This document shows positions 45,144-56,685 of a stretch of DNA of 64,000 nt, piece by piece; the first letter of the stretch is position 1, and the number at the start of each line of letters is the position of its first letter. Both the position numbers and the translations under genes were made by a program. Source of the stretch: Persicaria tinctoria (taxonomy: Eukaryota > Streptophyta > Magnoliopsida > Caryophyllales > Polygonaceae); NCBI GenBank assembly GCA_037127255.1, contig JBANSL010000005.1, forward strand, positions 60,915,909 to 60,979,908, in the 5' to 3' direction. The notes under the pieces were generated by a model that saw nothing but the letters and a program-made list of their open reading frames with translations, made no database searches and was not told where the DNA came from.

Positions 45144-45516
45144 CTGGGAAAAAGAGCATTTTTTGTGACAATTTGCACAAAATAACTTTAGATACTACAC
45201 GTGCATCATGCATGCACTGATGCACAAGATGAGAAGGGTGGGGGGGGTTTATATAGACGCTGGATATGAGTAGATGAGAAGACAACCAAGAGTTAACATA
45301 AGAGGGGGTTACGTTTTGTGAATATGTAAAATGCCTAATTGATTGTAGGAAGACAAAGAGGTAAAATAAACGTCTAATTAATTGTAATTGACATTAAAGT
45401 ATCAAACGGCTAAAATAAATCAATGTTTTAGCAAGGGAAAATTAAATTAATTAATTTTAAAATAAGGCTAAAGGATATTTAATGGGTTCACATTAATGAT
45501 GTTGCACACAACTTTT

Positions 45517-45518
<2 letters not shown>

Positions 45519-45602
<84 letters not shown>
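45519..45602. repeat. (TA)n microsatellite
   Basis: About 41 uninterrupted TA units. Confidence 0.95.
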
Positions 45603-45606
<4 letters not shown>

Positions 45607-45954
45607 ATACTAACAAATGCTCTAGTATCCGTGACCATGAACATGAAAGAGCCAATAAAAATGCTCTTATGATCCACTTTATTTCTTAGTTTTAGTATTT
45701 AAGTCAATGCATTTGTACGTCTAAGATTGCTTTGATATGATCCCTTGCTACTTTGACATTCCATGTTGGCTTATCGAATGTCTACTTTACCCATATTTTA
45801 ATTGAGTTTTCATTCAAATCTAGTTGATATAAAATGTCTAGCATGGAGTTGTTGACAATAATAATTTGCGCAAGTTTCTAAGCAAAAGCTTGCGAGTTTT
45901 GAGCCTTATAGGACTAAATTCTTCATAATAAGTCCTCTTTTTTTTTTTACCTAA

Positions 45955-46314
45955 GAGCATCTGCATTCATGGGGCAAACCCACTGCCAAATTTTTTTATC
46001 TCTCCTCGTAATATTTCGACACCTCATTTTTCAATATTTCTACCTCTTCCTTTAAGATTTTTCCCACACCCATAAGTTTACCTCATTACTTATTTTTTTA
46101 ACCTTCTTTATACCCCACAACAATTCTCTACCAATCAAAAATTAAATAATTCAATGGATAGGGTGAATGGGAAATGGGATGAGTTTACCCCATTGCACTA
46201 GGGTAACCCCTCCCCTCTTGATGGATAGGGTGAATACCACATTCATGAGTTTACCTCTTCAGGAGAGAGAGAGAGGGGGATGGGGGAAGTTGAACCCCAT
46301 GAATACAGATGCTC
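45955..46314. mobile_element. Tourist-like MITE (PIF/Harbinger type)
   Basis: 360 bases with inverted ends GAGCATCTGCATTCATGGGG and CCCCATGAATACAGATGCTC (one mismatch), flanked by TAA on both sides (45952-45954 and 46315-46317). No coding. Internal repeats of GGATAGGGTGAAT. Confidence 0.88.
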
Positions 46315-46532
46315 TAACACTCACTCAGTCACTTTGTACTTAATTCTCTAGAACTTGCTTTATACTTTTCATCGAGGCTACAATTTATGACTCATGTGCT
46401 TGATATTGACGTGATTGAGGCAGTGTTTTTTGTTAGCCTCTCTTTAACTACCCATTTACGTGATTCTATGCTTGAAGCCTTGAGCCTGATTACTCTATTT
46501 TTTGTAGCTCCAAAAAAACATCACAACCCTTG

Positions 46533-46628
46533 AATTTGGTAAATATAAAGCGGCTATCCGGGGTTCGAACCGGAGACTTTTGGGTACTACCCACAAGTCC
46601 TTTTCGGTTGAACCATTCCGAAATGGTT
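46533..46628 (-). mobile_element. Very short SINE (head only) with 18-bp target duplications
   Basis: 96 bases flanked by identical AAAACATCACAACCCTTG (46515-46532 and 46629-46646). On the minus strand it contains an A-box-like TGGTTCAACCG and a B-box GGTTCGAACCCC, then ends TTTACCAAATT. The body beyond the tRNA-like head is almost absent, so this is either a tiny SINE family or a truncated insertion. Confidence 0.85.
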
Positions 46629-46646
46629 AAAACATCACAACCCTTG

Positions 46647-48120
46647 TTATTAGCCTTTTACTCATTTGGGAACTAGGACAATTGACAGGACAAAAATCGT
46701 TGGTTCATATCAAAGATAACCAAAACTTACTAATTAACTAGTATACAACGGGTAGATCGAATTACCTTTTCCTATGCACTTTTGTTACAAACAATAAGGA
46801 ACAGATTTAAATAGTTTGCTGATTAAGAAGTAAATTAAAACAATAAAGGAAGCAATTGTGATGGTTTTGAAATCACTAGAGGTGAAGCAGCTTCACCTAA
46901 GAATTCTAAACAATGGTTGGCTTACTTGTTCATCGACTCTCCTCTAATTATTTCAACCCTACTGACTGTTCCGATATTGTTTTATATGGACTTCCGATCC
47001 CGCAAGCGGTGGCTCGGCTTAACTCCCTTCCCCTTATATTTTTTTTAGATATCATGTATGCACTATGATTATGCTAAGCTTGTTGCTTGATGATATGATG
47101 AGGGTATTCTTTAGGCGTTTGTGAGAGGTTGACATGACACTTGCACTCTGATTATGTTTTGATACTTAGTATTTCACTTGTCGTATTTGGTTTTGACATG
47201 GCTTTGTCATGGCACACTTGTAGGGATTTTATGGTGATTGCTTACTTTTAACATTAATGGTTTTCCCGCGACTTAGACTATAGAACATGGGTGTGTTGAC
47301 ACCAAGTCTCCAACGGACCTTTACGCTATTTGGGTTCGAAATCCCCCTTTCCACACTGACACTTTGTTTTCAAAATATTCGACCCGTGCTTGGATTGCAA
47401 GATCCGAATGAAGGTATCAAACCATTTGGAACGTAACCCGGGTTTATTAACTCGAACGTTATAGTTGTATGGCTTTGGGGTGTAGCGATTTTGAGTGGTG
47501 TTCTTCTTCTTTGTCGATCCGCGTGAGGTCGTGGACGTGATCAAAACCTGAAGGCTCGTTGACAACCGAGTCCAAATTTTAGCTTTTCACTTAGTTTTAC
47601 AGAGATTCCATGTATATATCGCCTCTACCAACTGACAGAAGAGATGTCGCATACTACTAATGTTCCTTCAGGCTTCAGCGATTTTGAGTGGTGTTCTTCT
47701 TCATCAATGTTACTTCTGTACCTTTAGTTTGTTTGACGGTTTATCCGTTGTCGATTTTTCGTATCAGTCGAATTTTTAATTAATCCACCACCTCCCCCAC
47801 AAAAAAAAAAAAAAAAAAAAAAACCTTAATAGCGTGGGACATGGGAGGTTTCATTGCTTTTATCCAACTGATGTGGGCCAAGCGGCTCTTCAACAAGAGA
47901 CAAATGTGCATCTATAATCTCCTTTCCAACCTTATCTAACAGACGGAGTTTGAATGTGTTTTCTCTCTCCATGAGACAGACAAAAAGGCATTTGGAGACA
48001 TTCTTAAAATCTTACTGAACAAATAGGGTGAAAACTGAAAACCCATCCAATTCGTCATGGAGAAAAATTGGCCACTTGTTAATTGGTGGCTGCTGTAGCC
48101 TGTAGCACTTAGCTTCAGCT
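46647..48120. other. Intergenic DNA upstream of CHUP1
   Basis: No gene seen. AGCGATTTTGAGTGGTGTTCTTCTT occurs twice (about 47486 and 47677). A 23-base A run (47801-47823) after CCTCCCCCAC resembles a retroposon tail. Confidence 0.45.
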
Positions 48121-48449
48121 AATGCTGTATCTGTATTTATGTAAATGGGTGTTGTGTTTGATAGTTGATACCCTCAGGCCTCAACCTCAACCTCAACTCA
48201 AGGCCCTTCAATCTTACACTCTGCTGCTAACTCGTGAATGTTCCGAGACCTCTCACCTATTAAGTATATTAATTAGGAGTTGGGTTTCTTTTAGAGGAGG
48301 CCGGTGAATTCCATGCTTATCTTCCTTGTGCAGATTGGGGTAAAGCCTTTAGCTTAAGGTCACCCAATTAGGTTTGAGGGGATGAGATGGAAGTGGATAG
48401 CTTCTGTAACTGACTGGAATAACAGGAGTGTGCTGCGAAGAAAGAACAC
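48121..48449 (+). promoter_or_regulatory. CHUP1 probable 5' leader
   Basis: GC rises after 48120 and the region has AG|GT-like donor and acceptor possibilities (AGGCCGGTGAATT, TTGTGCAGATTGGGGTAAAG), suggesting that the CHUP1 transcript starts here and may have a leader intron. No open frame joins in phase to the CHUP1 start. Confidence 0.35.
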
Positions 48450-48559
48450 ATGATAGCGAGGTTGGGTTTGCTGGTTGCTGCTTCTATTGCAGCCTACAGT
48501 GTCAGGCAGATTAATGTCAAGTCCTCAAAGCCACCTCCATCTGCTGTCAAACCATCGGG

Positions 48560-48597
<38 letters not shown>

Positions 48598-51500
48598 AAT
48601 TAATCATCACAGTTATCTAAATTGTTTTTTTTTAATCTGACAAAATTCCTTTTTGCTCCAGAAAATGGTGATCCAAGCTTAGAGGAATGCCAGCATGAAG
48701 AACAGGAGGATAAAGAGGAGCTTCGTTTCGACAAAGATGACAGAGCAAAGGATGTAAGTCCATTTGATTTGAACTGAACTCAAGTTTGAAATCTTTGCAT
48801 CCTTCCCTCTTATTGGTTGTGAATCCTAACTTATTATAGTTTTGAACTATGGAACTGGGTGGGGTGCAGTGCATATTTTTCAATATGTGCAATTTGTTGA
48901 TGAGTTGTCTGTCATAAAATTTTCTGCTAACATTGCTGCAGGCGAAAGAGGAAGAAGAGGAAGAAGTGAAACAAATAAGTGATATAATAAACTCATCTTC
49001 TAGCAAGATTTATGACATTGATGAAGATGAGCTCATTCCTGAATTTGAGGAGCTTTTATCTGGTGGAATTGATGTCCCGTTTTCGGGTGGCAACTTCACT
49101 GCCGAGACCAAATCTATAGCTGATCAGAAGGACAAAATTTATGAAGCTGAATTGGCAAAAAATGCTAGTGAGGTAGAACGGCTACGAAACCTGGTTAAAG
49201 AACTGGAAGAAAGGGAAGTGAGGCTAGAAGGAGAGTTGCTTGAGTACTATGGTTTGAAAGAGCAGGAGTCAGATGTTGTGGAGCTACATAAACAGCTCAA
49301 GATCAAGACAGTTGAGATTGACATGCTTAACATCACAATCAAAACGCTGCAAGCCGAGAGAAAGAAGCTGCAAGAAGAAGTTGCCCAGGGTGTTTCGGCT
49401 AAGAAGGAAGTAGAGACTGCTAGGAAGAAGATCAAGGAGCTGCAGAAGCAAATTCAGCTTGAAGCTAATCAGACTAAGGGCCATCTTTTGCTGCTTAAGC
49501 AACAGGTGAGTGCACTTCAAGCTAAAGAGGAGGAAGCCTACAGGAAAGAAGCTGAGGTTGAGAGGAAGCTCAAGGTTTTCAAAGAGCTCGAGATGGATGT
49601 CGCTCAGCTTAAGAGAAAGAACATTGAGCTTCAGCATGAAAAGCGCGAGCTGATGGTTAAACTGGATGCTGCTGGCGCAAGAATCGCCACCCTTTCAAGC
49701 GCCACAGAGGTAGGATCTCTATACTGGTGGTTTATTCTGTCTTCCAATAAACTTATTATTTCTTGAATGTCATGTGCCTATAAAACTTGAAGGGAATGTT
49801 GAGACCAAGTGCTTAAACTATGTTCCCGAGAACGTGTCTTACACTCTTACACCTACATACTTGAACATAAAACTTGTAATGGAATGTTCAAACTGAGTGC
49901 TGAAACTAAAACAGCATTTTCTCTATGCAATATAACTAGATAAGAAATTTGTTATTGATTATGTCATAAAAAAAGAGAAGCAAATACATATTAAATTTAA
50001 TTCTGTAGCAAGTGATCTTGGATATCATTTTACTTAGGTTTCCTTCATCTTCTGTTGTAGACTGAAATGGTTGCCAACGCAAGGGAGGAGGTAAACATTC
50101 TAAGGCACACTAATGAAGACTTATTGAAGCAAGTTGAAGGGCTCCAAATGAACCGGTTTAGTGAAGTTGAAGAGTTGGTTTATCTTCGTTGGGTGAATGC
50201 GTGTTTGAGGTACGAACTAAGGAACTACCAGAACCCAGGTGGGAAAATATCAGCTCGTGATCTTAACAAGACCTTGAGCCCCAGATCTCAAGAGAAGGCC
50301 AAGCAACTCATGCTGGAATATGCAGGGTCAGAGCGTGGACAAGGGGACACGGATATCGATAGCAACTTCTCTCACCCGTCTTCTCCTGGCAGTGAGGATT
50401 TCGATAATGCCTCTATGGATAGTTCCTTTACTACATACAGCAGTGCCAGCAAGAAGCCGAGCTTAATCCAAAAGCTGAAAAGATGGGGAAAATCCAGAGA
50501 TGATTCAACTGCCCTTTCCTCACCAGCTAGATCTTTTGGTGGAGGCTCTCCAAGCAGCAGGGCAAGCATGAACCAACGGTCTAGGGGTCCACTTGAGAGC
50601 CTTATGCTTAGGAATGCTGGCGAAAGTGTTGCCATCACTACATTTGGGAGGGCAGAAAGTGAGCAATATGAAGGATATTCAGACTCTCTCAATTCAGTTA
50701 CATCTTCCTTTCAGCTGATGTCAAGAACAGTTGAAGGAGTCATAGATGAAAAGTATCCTGCGTATAAAGATCGACACAAACTGGCACTAGAGCGCGAAAA
50801 GGAGATCAAGGAAAAGGCAGGGCAAGCAAGAGCGGAAAGATTTGGAGACAACCCGAGCTCCAGCGGAAATATATCTAAGGCCAAGGTAGAAAAAGATAGA
50901 GCAGTCAGTTTGCCACCAAAGCTTGCTCAAATTAAGGAAAAGCCTAAAATTTCGAGCGATTCAACAGCTCCCGACAGTGACAGCAAAATGGAGGAATCTC
51001 CCATGGTAAGCAAAATTAAACTGGCGCAAATTGAAAAGCGGGCTCCTAGGGTGCCAAGACCACCACCTAAGTCATCAGGAGGGGCTCCAGGGGAGTCAAA
51101 TGCAGCACTTTCAAGCAGAGGACTCTCTGGTCCACCACCACCACCACCTCCACCAGGTGCACCCCCACCTCCTCCTCCAATAGGGGGACCCCCTCCCCCT
51201 CCCCCTCCACCCGGGAGCCTGTCCAAGGGTCTAGGTGGTGGTGGTGATAAAGTCCACCGAGCTCCTGAGCTTGTTGAGTTTTATCAATCATTGATGAAAC
51301 GGGAAGCAAAGAAGGATACAACATCTTTGATACCGACTGGCTCAAATGCATCAGATGCAAGAAGCAGCATGATTGGGGAGATTGAAAACAGATCAACCTT
51401 CCTCTTAGCTGTATGGCTCCTCCAAATATTCTGCTTTCTCAGAATTTCTGTTGGCAGTGTGTGTTGCTTTTTTCAAACTGTAACTATTTTCGGCTTTTGT

Positions 51501-52662
51501 TTTGTGATTCAGGTGAAAGCTGACGTCGAAACTCAAGGTGATTTTGTACAGTCATTAGCAGATGAAGTCCGGGCAGCTTCTTTCACGAACATTGAAGACT
51601 TGGTAGCATTTGTTAATTGGCTAGACGAAGAACTCTCTTTCTTGGTATGCTGATCTCATTTTAAGTGAATGCTTTTTATAGCATCATAGTGACTTTGTTT
51701 AGGTCTGCCATTCCTATTTTCTGTCTTTGTAGTTTATAGGACATTTCAAAATATGAGAGAAAGTTAAAATGTTAATGCCTTGGGAAATTGTCTAACATGT
51801 AGCAATTTACTTGTTTCTTGTTTAGGTTGACGAGCGTGCAGTTCTGAAACACTTTGACTGGCCTGAAAGTAAAGCAGATGCGCTAAGGGAAGCCGCATTT
51901 GAGTACCAAGATCTGGTTAAGCTGGAAAAGCAAATTACAACATATGAAGATGATCCTAAACTGCCATGTGAAACTGCTTTGAAGAAGATGTACAAGATGC
52001 TTGAGAAGTAGGCCGAATATTCTGACAACGCCTCTAGTTGAGAATTGCTTCTCGGTGTGATCAGATGCTAACTGCTCTTAGCCTACCATTTTTGCAGGGT
52101 GGAACAAAGTGTATACGCACTGCTACGTACAAGAGACATGGCTGTCTCTCGTTACAAAGAGTTTGGCATCCCTGTTAATTGGTTGCTGGACGCAGGCGTT
52201 GTTGGAAAGGTAATTCTCAATCAGAGATTCGTTATCAAAAGAGATATGTTTTGGTTTACCATCACATTACAACAAAGCTCGTACACTGAGTGTGACTGTG
52301 TGAGTGACTACTGCTATTTTCAGATCAAGCTTTCATCTGTGCAATTAGCAAGGAAGTACATGAAGCGTGTAGCATCAGAGCTTGATGCACTTAGCGGACC
52401 TGACAAGGAGCCCAACAGGGAGTTTGTGCTGCTTCAAGGCATACGGTTTGCTTTCCGGGTTCATCAGGTACCTCCCTTTCGCACTCTAAATAAACTAGTG
52501 TTAGGCCCGCGTATTTAATCAATGTGATGCAAGTGATGACACGGTTGTGATTTGCAGTTTGCTGGAGGGTTTGATGCTGAAAGCATGAAAGCATTTGAAG
52601 ATTTGAGAAGCCGAGTTCGGACACAACCACCGGGAGAAGATGAGAAAGAGCAGCAAACATGA
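48450..52662 (+). CDS. CHUP1: CHLOROPLAST UNUSUAL POSITIONING 1
   Basis: Nine exons: 48450-48558, 48662-48753, 48942-49709, 50061-51410, 51513-51644, 51826-52007, 52098-52209, 52324-52467, 52558-52662, all GT-AG and in phase, giving 997 residues, close to Arabidopsis CHUP1 (about 1000). Residues 1-20 (MIARLGLLVAASIAAYSVRQ) form the hydrophobic N-terminus that targets the chloroplast outer envelope. Acidic stretch 60-85; coiled coil about 130-370. Ser/Lys-rich region (KPSLIQKLKRWGKS, about 457). Polyproline segment about 680-708 with runs of 6-8 Pro, the profilin/actin-related part. The conserved C-terminal domain follows (ENRSTFLLAVKADVE, LVAFVNWLDEELSFLV, HFDWPE, KYMKRVASELD, RFAFRVHQFAGGFDAESMKAFE). 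It anchors chloroplasts to cp-actin and the plasma membrane for light-driven movement. Start chosen because it matches the family N-terminus. Confidence 0.96.
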
Positions 52663-53539
52663 GGGGATTGCAACTGCATTGTGTTAACCTTCATCTCATC
52701 CCCTGTCTCAAAAGTCAAACCCAAATACATTTACATAATACGAGTTCATACTTCCTGTGTTGTAGATCCTTCTTTACCGGTAATTAATTATAATTCATAC
52801 ATACACTTCTTGTACAACATCCGTTACATAATTTATTTGTAAACCTCAATAAGACATAAATCAATCTAAACCAAACTACGGAGTAGTTTTTTTTTTTACA
52901 ACGGAATCGGTACGAGTGTTGATTAGATCACCGGAGTCTGGTATTGGCCTACTACAAAGATGCAGAAATAGAGGTTATCAATGACAGAGATGATCAGCTT
53001 TGTCACATCTAAGTGGCCACCAAATGGTCCAACCTACAAAAAGAGATCACTCACAAGCATTGTACAATACTACAACTACACAGTATCTGTGAGGATTTAT
53101 GAATGCTTTATTTTCATTGATAGAGGGAGCGATCCGGGACATGTGGAAGTTGAATCAACGGCCAAGATCAGAGGCTGTGAGATAGGATGGTACCAGCCCA
53201 CCTAGCACTGGAGACCTAATTCAGGTGGATCCTGAAAGCAGCAGATCACAATTCACAAGGATCATCACATAACTATAAAAAATGAAGCAAGTTGAACTTG
53301 AAGTTAAAAACCAACCGTACTAGTGACAGGTTAATTAAATATATGGTTGACTGACAGATATGCAAGGAATCATCATAATGAATAAACCCAAAACATCTCC
53401 AAGAGACTGGTAGCTCAAAAACTAAACAATTTCCACCATTTCAGATCCCCAAAAAGACGAAGTCAGAAATCAAATCACAGGAAATATGTAGTTAAAACTG
53501 AAGGGGGCAAAAAGGGCTCATTGTGATGAAGGTTTTCTC
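52663..53539 (+). other. CHUP1-TPK intergenic region
   Basis: 877 bases with CHUP1 3' flank (AT-rich from 52735) and the TPK leader. An open frame at 52981-53205 matches nothing known and probably lies in promoter or leader DNA. Confidence 0.4.
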
Positions 53540-55963
53540 ATGGATGAACCTTTTATCACCATAGAAGAGACCCCAAGAGTAGCTACAACACCAGGTCGAA
53601 GAGGTTATCCTTCAGGCTTCCTTGATCTCAACAATGATTCGGTGCTGCCCACCATCATATCAACACCCAAGAACTCACTTAAGAATCTGCTTGCAAACTT
53701 GACAGAGAAGAGGAGACTCACCAGGAGATCTCATTCTGCTCCTTCCATATTCACCGATGAGCTCGAGCTGGCCAGAGCCGCGTCCAGCATAGGCAAGCTA
53801 AAGCCTAAGTCTTCGGCTCAGATTGTCCGGCTAGCGTCCATAGGCCTTCTGATATATGTAGCCATTGGGCTTACCGTGTTCATGATAGCCCATGAAATGT
53901 TCAGTGGTCACAAGACGTTGGTCCCTGTCGACGCCTTGTACTTCACTGTGGTAACCTTGTGTACAATTGGTTACGGAGACATTGTCCCGGACACAACTTT
54001 CACCAAGCTGTTCACCTGTGTTTTCATCCTCGTTGGGTTTGGGTTCATTGATATCCTCCTCAATGGGCTGGTCACCTATGTTCTCGACAGGCAAGAGGCA
54101 GTCCTACTGGGCGCGATGGATGAGAATCGGTTCAACTTCATGGTGAATGAATATGTGATGGATAAGGAGAAGGGGAGGATGAGAATAAGGACCAAAGTTG
54201 GACTAGCACTAGGAGTTGTTGTGTTCTGCTTAGCTGTGGGGACAATCTCTGTGCATTTTGTTGAGAGTTTGAGCTGGGTGGATAGTTTCTATCTGTCTGT
54301 GACCTCTGTGACAACTGTGGGGTATGGTGACTATAATTTCCAGACAGTGCAAGGGAGGTGCTTTGCAATAGTTTGGCTGCTGTTGAGCACACTCGCAGTG
54401 GCCAGAGCCTTTCTGTACCTGACCGAGTACAGGATCGACAAGAGGAATCGTAGGATGGCGAATTGGGTGCTTCAGAAGAAGATGAGTCTTGGGGATCTTG
54501 TGGCTGCAGATTGGGATAATGATGGATCAATCAGGTATGCCCTTTTCCCCCGATCAGGAATTTGATAACTTGGTATGTAAAGCTTAATAATTTTTGAAGC
54601 AATTAGCAAGTGCAGATATGGAAACACTAAAAGCTGACCTCTTTGCATATGCCCAGTTACCAAACATGCCTCCTAACTTCTGCAACCTGAACCATTTGGG
54701 AAAGGGGAAAGAATCAGGAAATGTGTGATAAATGGGGATAGAAAAGGAAATGGTAGATTAGCAAAATATGAGTCATGACCCAAATGAACAATAAAATATT
54801 TTTGGTTCTGATGTGACGATGAAGAATGGATGAAATTGAAAAGGGAATGATATTTAGAACAACAATACCTTATAAATAGATGAGTTTAGCTCTCTTTACC
54901 AAAAGCCCCCATAATATGATCAATAGAGTGAGATATACGCGCAACCTAGCTCCTCAAGCACCTGCACTAACTAACTCACACGGCATTGTCCTACTCTCAC
55001 ACAGCAATCATAGCATGTTTTGAGTTACAGATAAATTTAAGTGACAGATTGATAGGGCAAGTTCCTGTACATATGTGAGATAAATATGAGGTCATAGAAA
55101 CCAAAGGCACAACAAAGGGGTCACAAATGAGAGATTGAACTAGGACAAACGGACCCTTGATTCAAATCATGTTAAACAACCATGTACCCTGGAGTATCTC
55201 CAGTTGCAGAAAGATCTTATTGTTCGCTTCCACTCAAAACAACAAAGTATGCTAGGACAGTACATCTCAATGATATCATTCAATCTTTAATTCTTTAAGA
55301 GCGCCTATTATTGGCACGGACCAGAGATTGAACTGAATTTTACCAAACCAATCCTGTCTCCGTTGAGGAAGATATGTTAAGGAAATAGGAATCAGAAGAG
55401 GTCTCAATATTGTTCCTACTAATTACAGCTGATTAAAAAAAAAAAACAGTATCATGTCAATCATTTTTTTTTTTTGTAAGAGTATCATGTCATTCATTGA
55501 TGATAGAGTTCATGTGCATCAGAAATTACCATGCTAAGTAGGGAAAAGATTAGATCGGATGATCTCAGGTCTCGTAGAACATTCAAACAGAATTTATACT
55601 TGCTGAGTTGGATAAGAATCAAGTTAACAGGTATTTCAATGCACAATGATGGCTGAGGTTCTTGAGCCCAATCAAATGGTACTAATCACTGCACAGATCG
55701 TCATAAACTGTGATTTGTCTACCAATTCAAAACACCTTTCTGCATTTAGAATGGTTTGTAGTTAATTTGGTATTGACAGGATGTTTCTTACCATATGATA
55801 CTTTGTTTGCAGTAAATCTGAATATGTCATTTACAAGCTCAAAGAGATGGGAAAAATATCAGAGAAAGATATTGTGCCCATCTGTAAGCAGTTTGAGAGT
55901 TTGGAGAACAGTGTCAGCGGAAAACTCACCTTTGCTAATATCCGGGAGGAGGAGAGCGAATAA
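53540..55963 (+). CDS. TPK: Two-pore K+ channel, TPK3/TPK5-like
   Basis: Two exons, 53540-54534 and 55813-55963, joined in phase (..GSI|SKSEY..) to give 381 residues. The N-terminus holds RSHSAP (63-68), a mode-1 14-3-3 site. Four membrane segments at about 97-117, 157-180, 221-243 and 274-294; two pore loops with selectivity filters CTIGYGD (141-147) and TTVGYGD (258-264). The C-terminus has a canonical EF-hand loop DWDNDGSISKSE (324-335); a second loop (ESLENSVSGKL region) lacks most acidic ligands. The sequence between pores (ILLNGLVTYVLDRQEAVLL, DENRFN, GRMRIR) fits the TPK2/3/5 branch rather than TPK1. Family members pass K+ across the tonoplast or thylakoid and are Ca2+- and 14-3-3-regulated. 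Start is the first in-frame ATG. Confidence 0.94.
54535..55812 (+). other. TPK intron 1
   Basis: 1278 bases from GTATGC to TTTGCAG. No embedded gene or clear transposon seen; two short A/T homopolymer patches near 55435-55475. Confidence 0.7.
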
Positions 55964-56685
55964 TCGGTTCTAAAGTTTGTCTGCCATGGATAGAGAAGGA
56001 AAATATTATACACAATGTACATAAGGTATATGTAATGAATTTATCATAATATATGCATACTAGAAAATGCACGATTTTTATGTATCAACTTTTCTACATA
56101 CGCAGGCAGGGAACTGACAAACAGCAGCATTGTTACTAATGGCAACGGGATATTCTTTAGAACTAGCAATAGAAACTGACAATGATATAATTCATTTCAG
56201 GATAACACCAGATGCACAATTTCCCTTCTTCCAACATCGGATGTTGTATATTTCATACAAACAGTATATCATTCATGATCAAAATGATACATCATGCTTT
56301 CTTGTTCATAAGTGAACAAAATCTGTCACTGCAGGATAGCACATATAGTAACAGACAAGAAACAAAATTTCTGTTACTGGTTGCTTGGGAAGGGAGACTC
56401 GATATGCTAAAACAATGTATCAGCAGCAGCAAAGTGAATTGATGGACAAAAAGGGAGATTTGATATGCTTGGTAAAAGTAGAATATCTTTTGTCAATTGT
56501 TTGATAAACTCGAGCTTTAAATTCCTATAATTGCTACTTTTACATATCAGTTTGGGGTGTCAAATGTACAGCTCTGTATGTGCTAGTACAGAGATACAAG
56601 ATTTTTTCATTCCTCTATTCTAAATTATTATAACAGGAGAGACTCAAAGGTGTGTGGATGGAGAGTGATCATTTTACTTCTGAAA
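55964..56685. other. Convergent gap between TPK and PTC52
   Basis: 722 bases with AT-rich 3' flanks of both genes. No further gene. Confidence 0.6.

Noticed and set aside
45468..45677. Tyr/Ile repeat frame
   Set aside because: Translation of the TA microsatellite.
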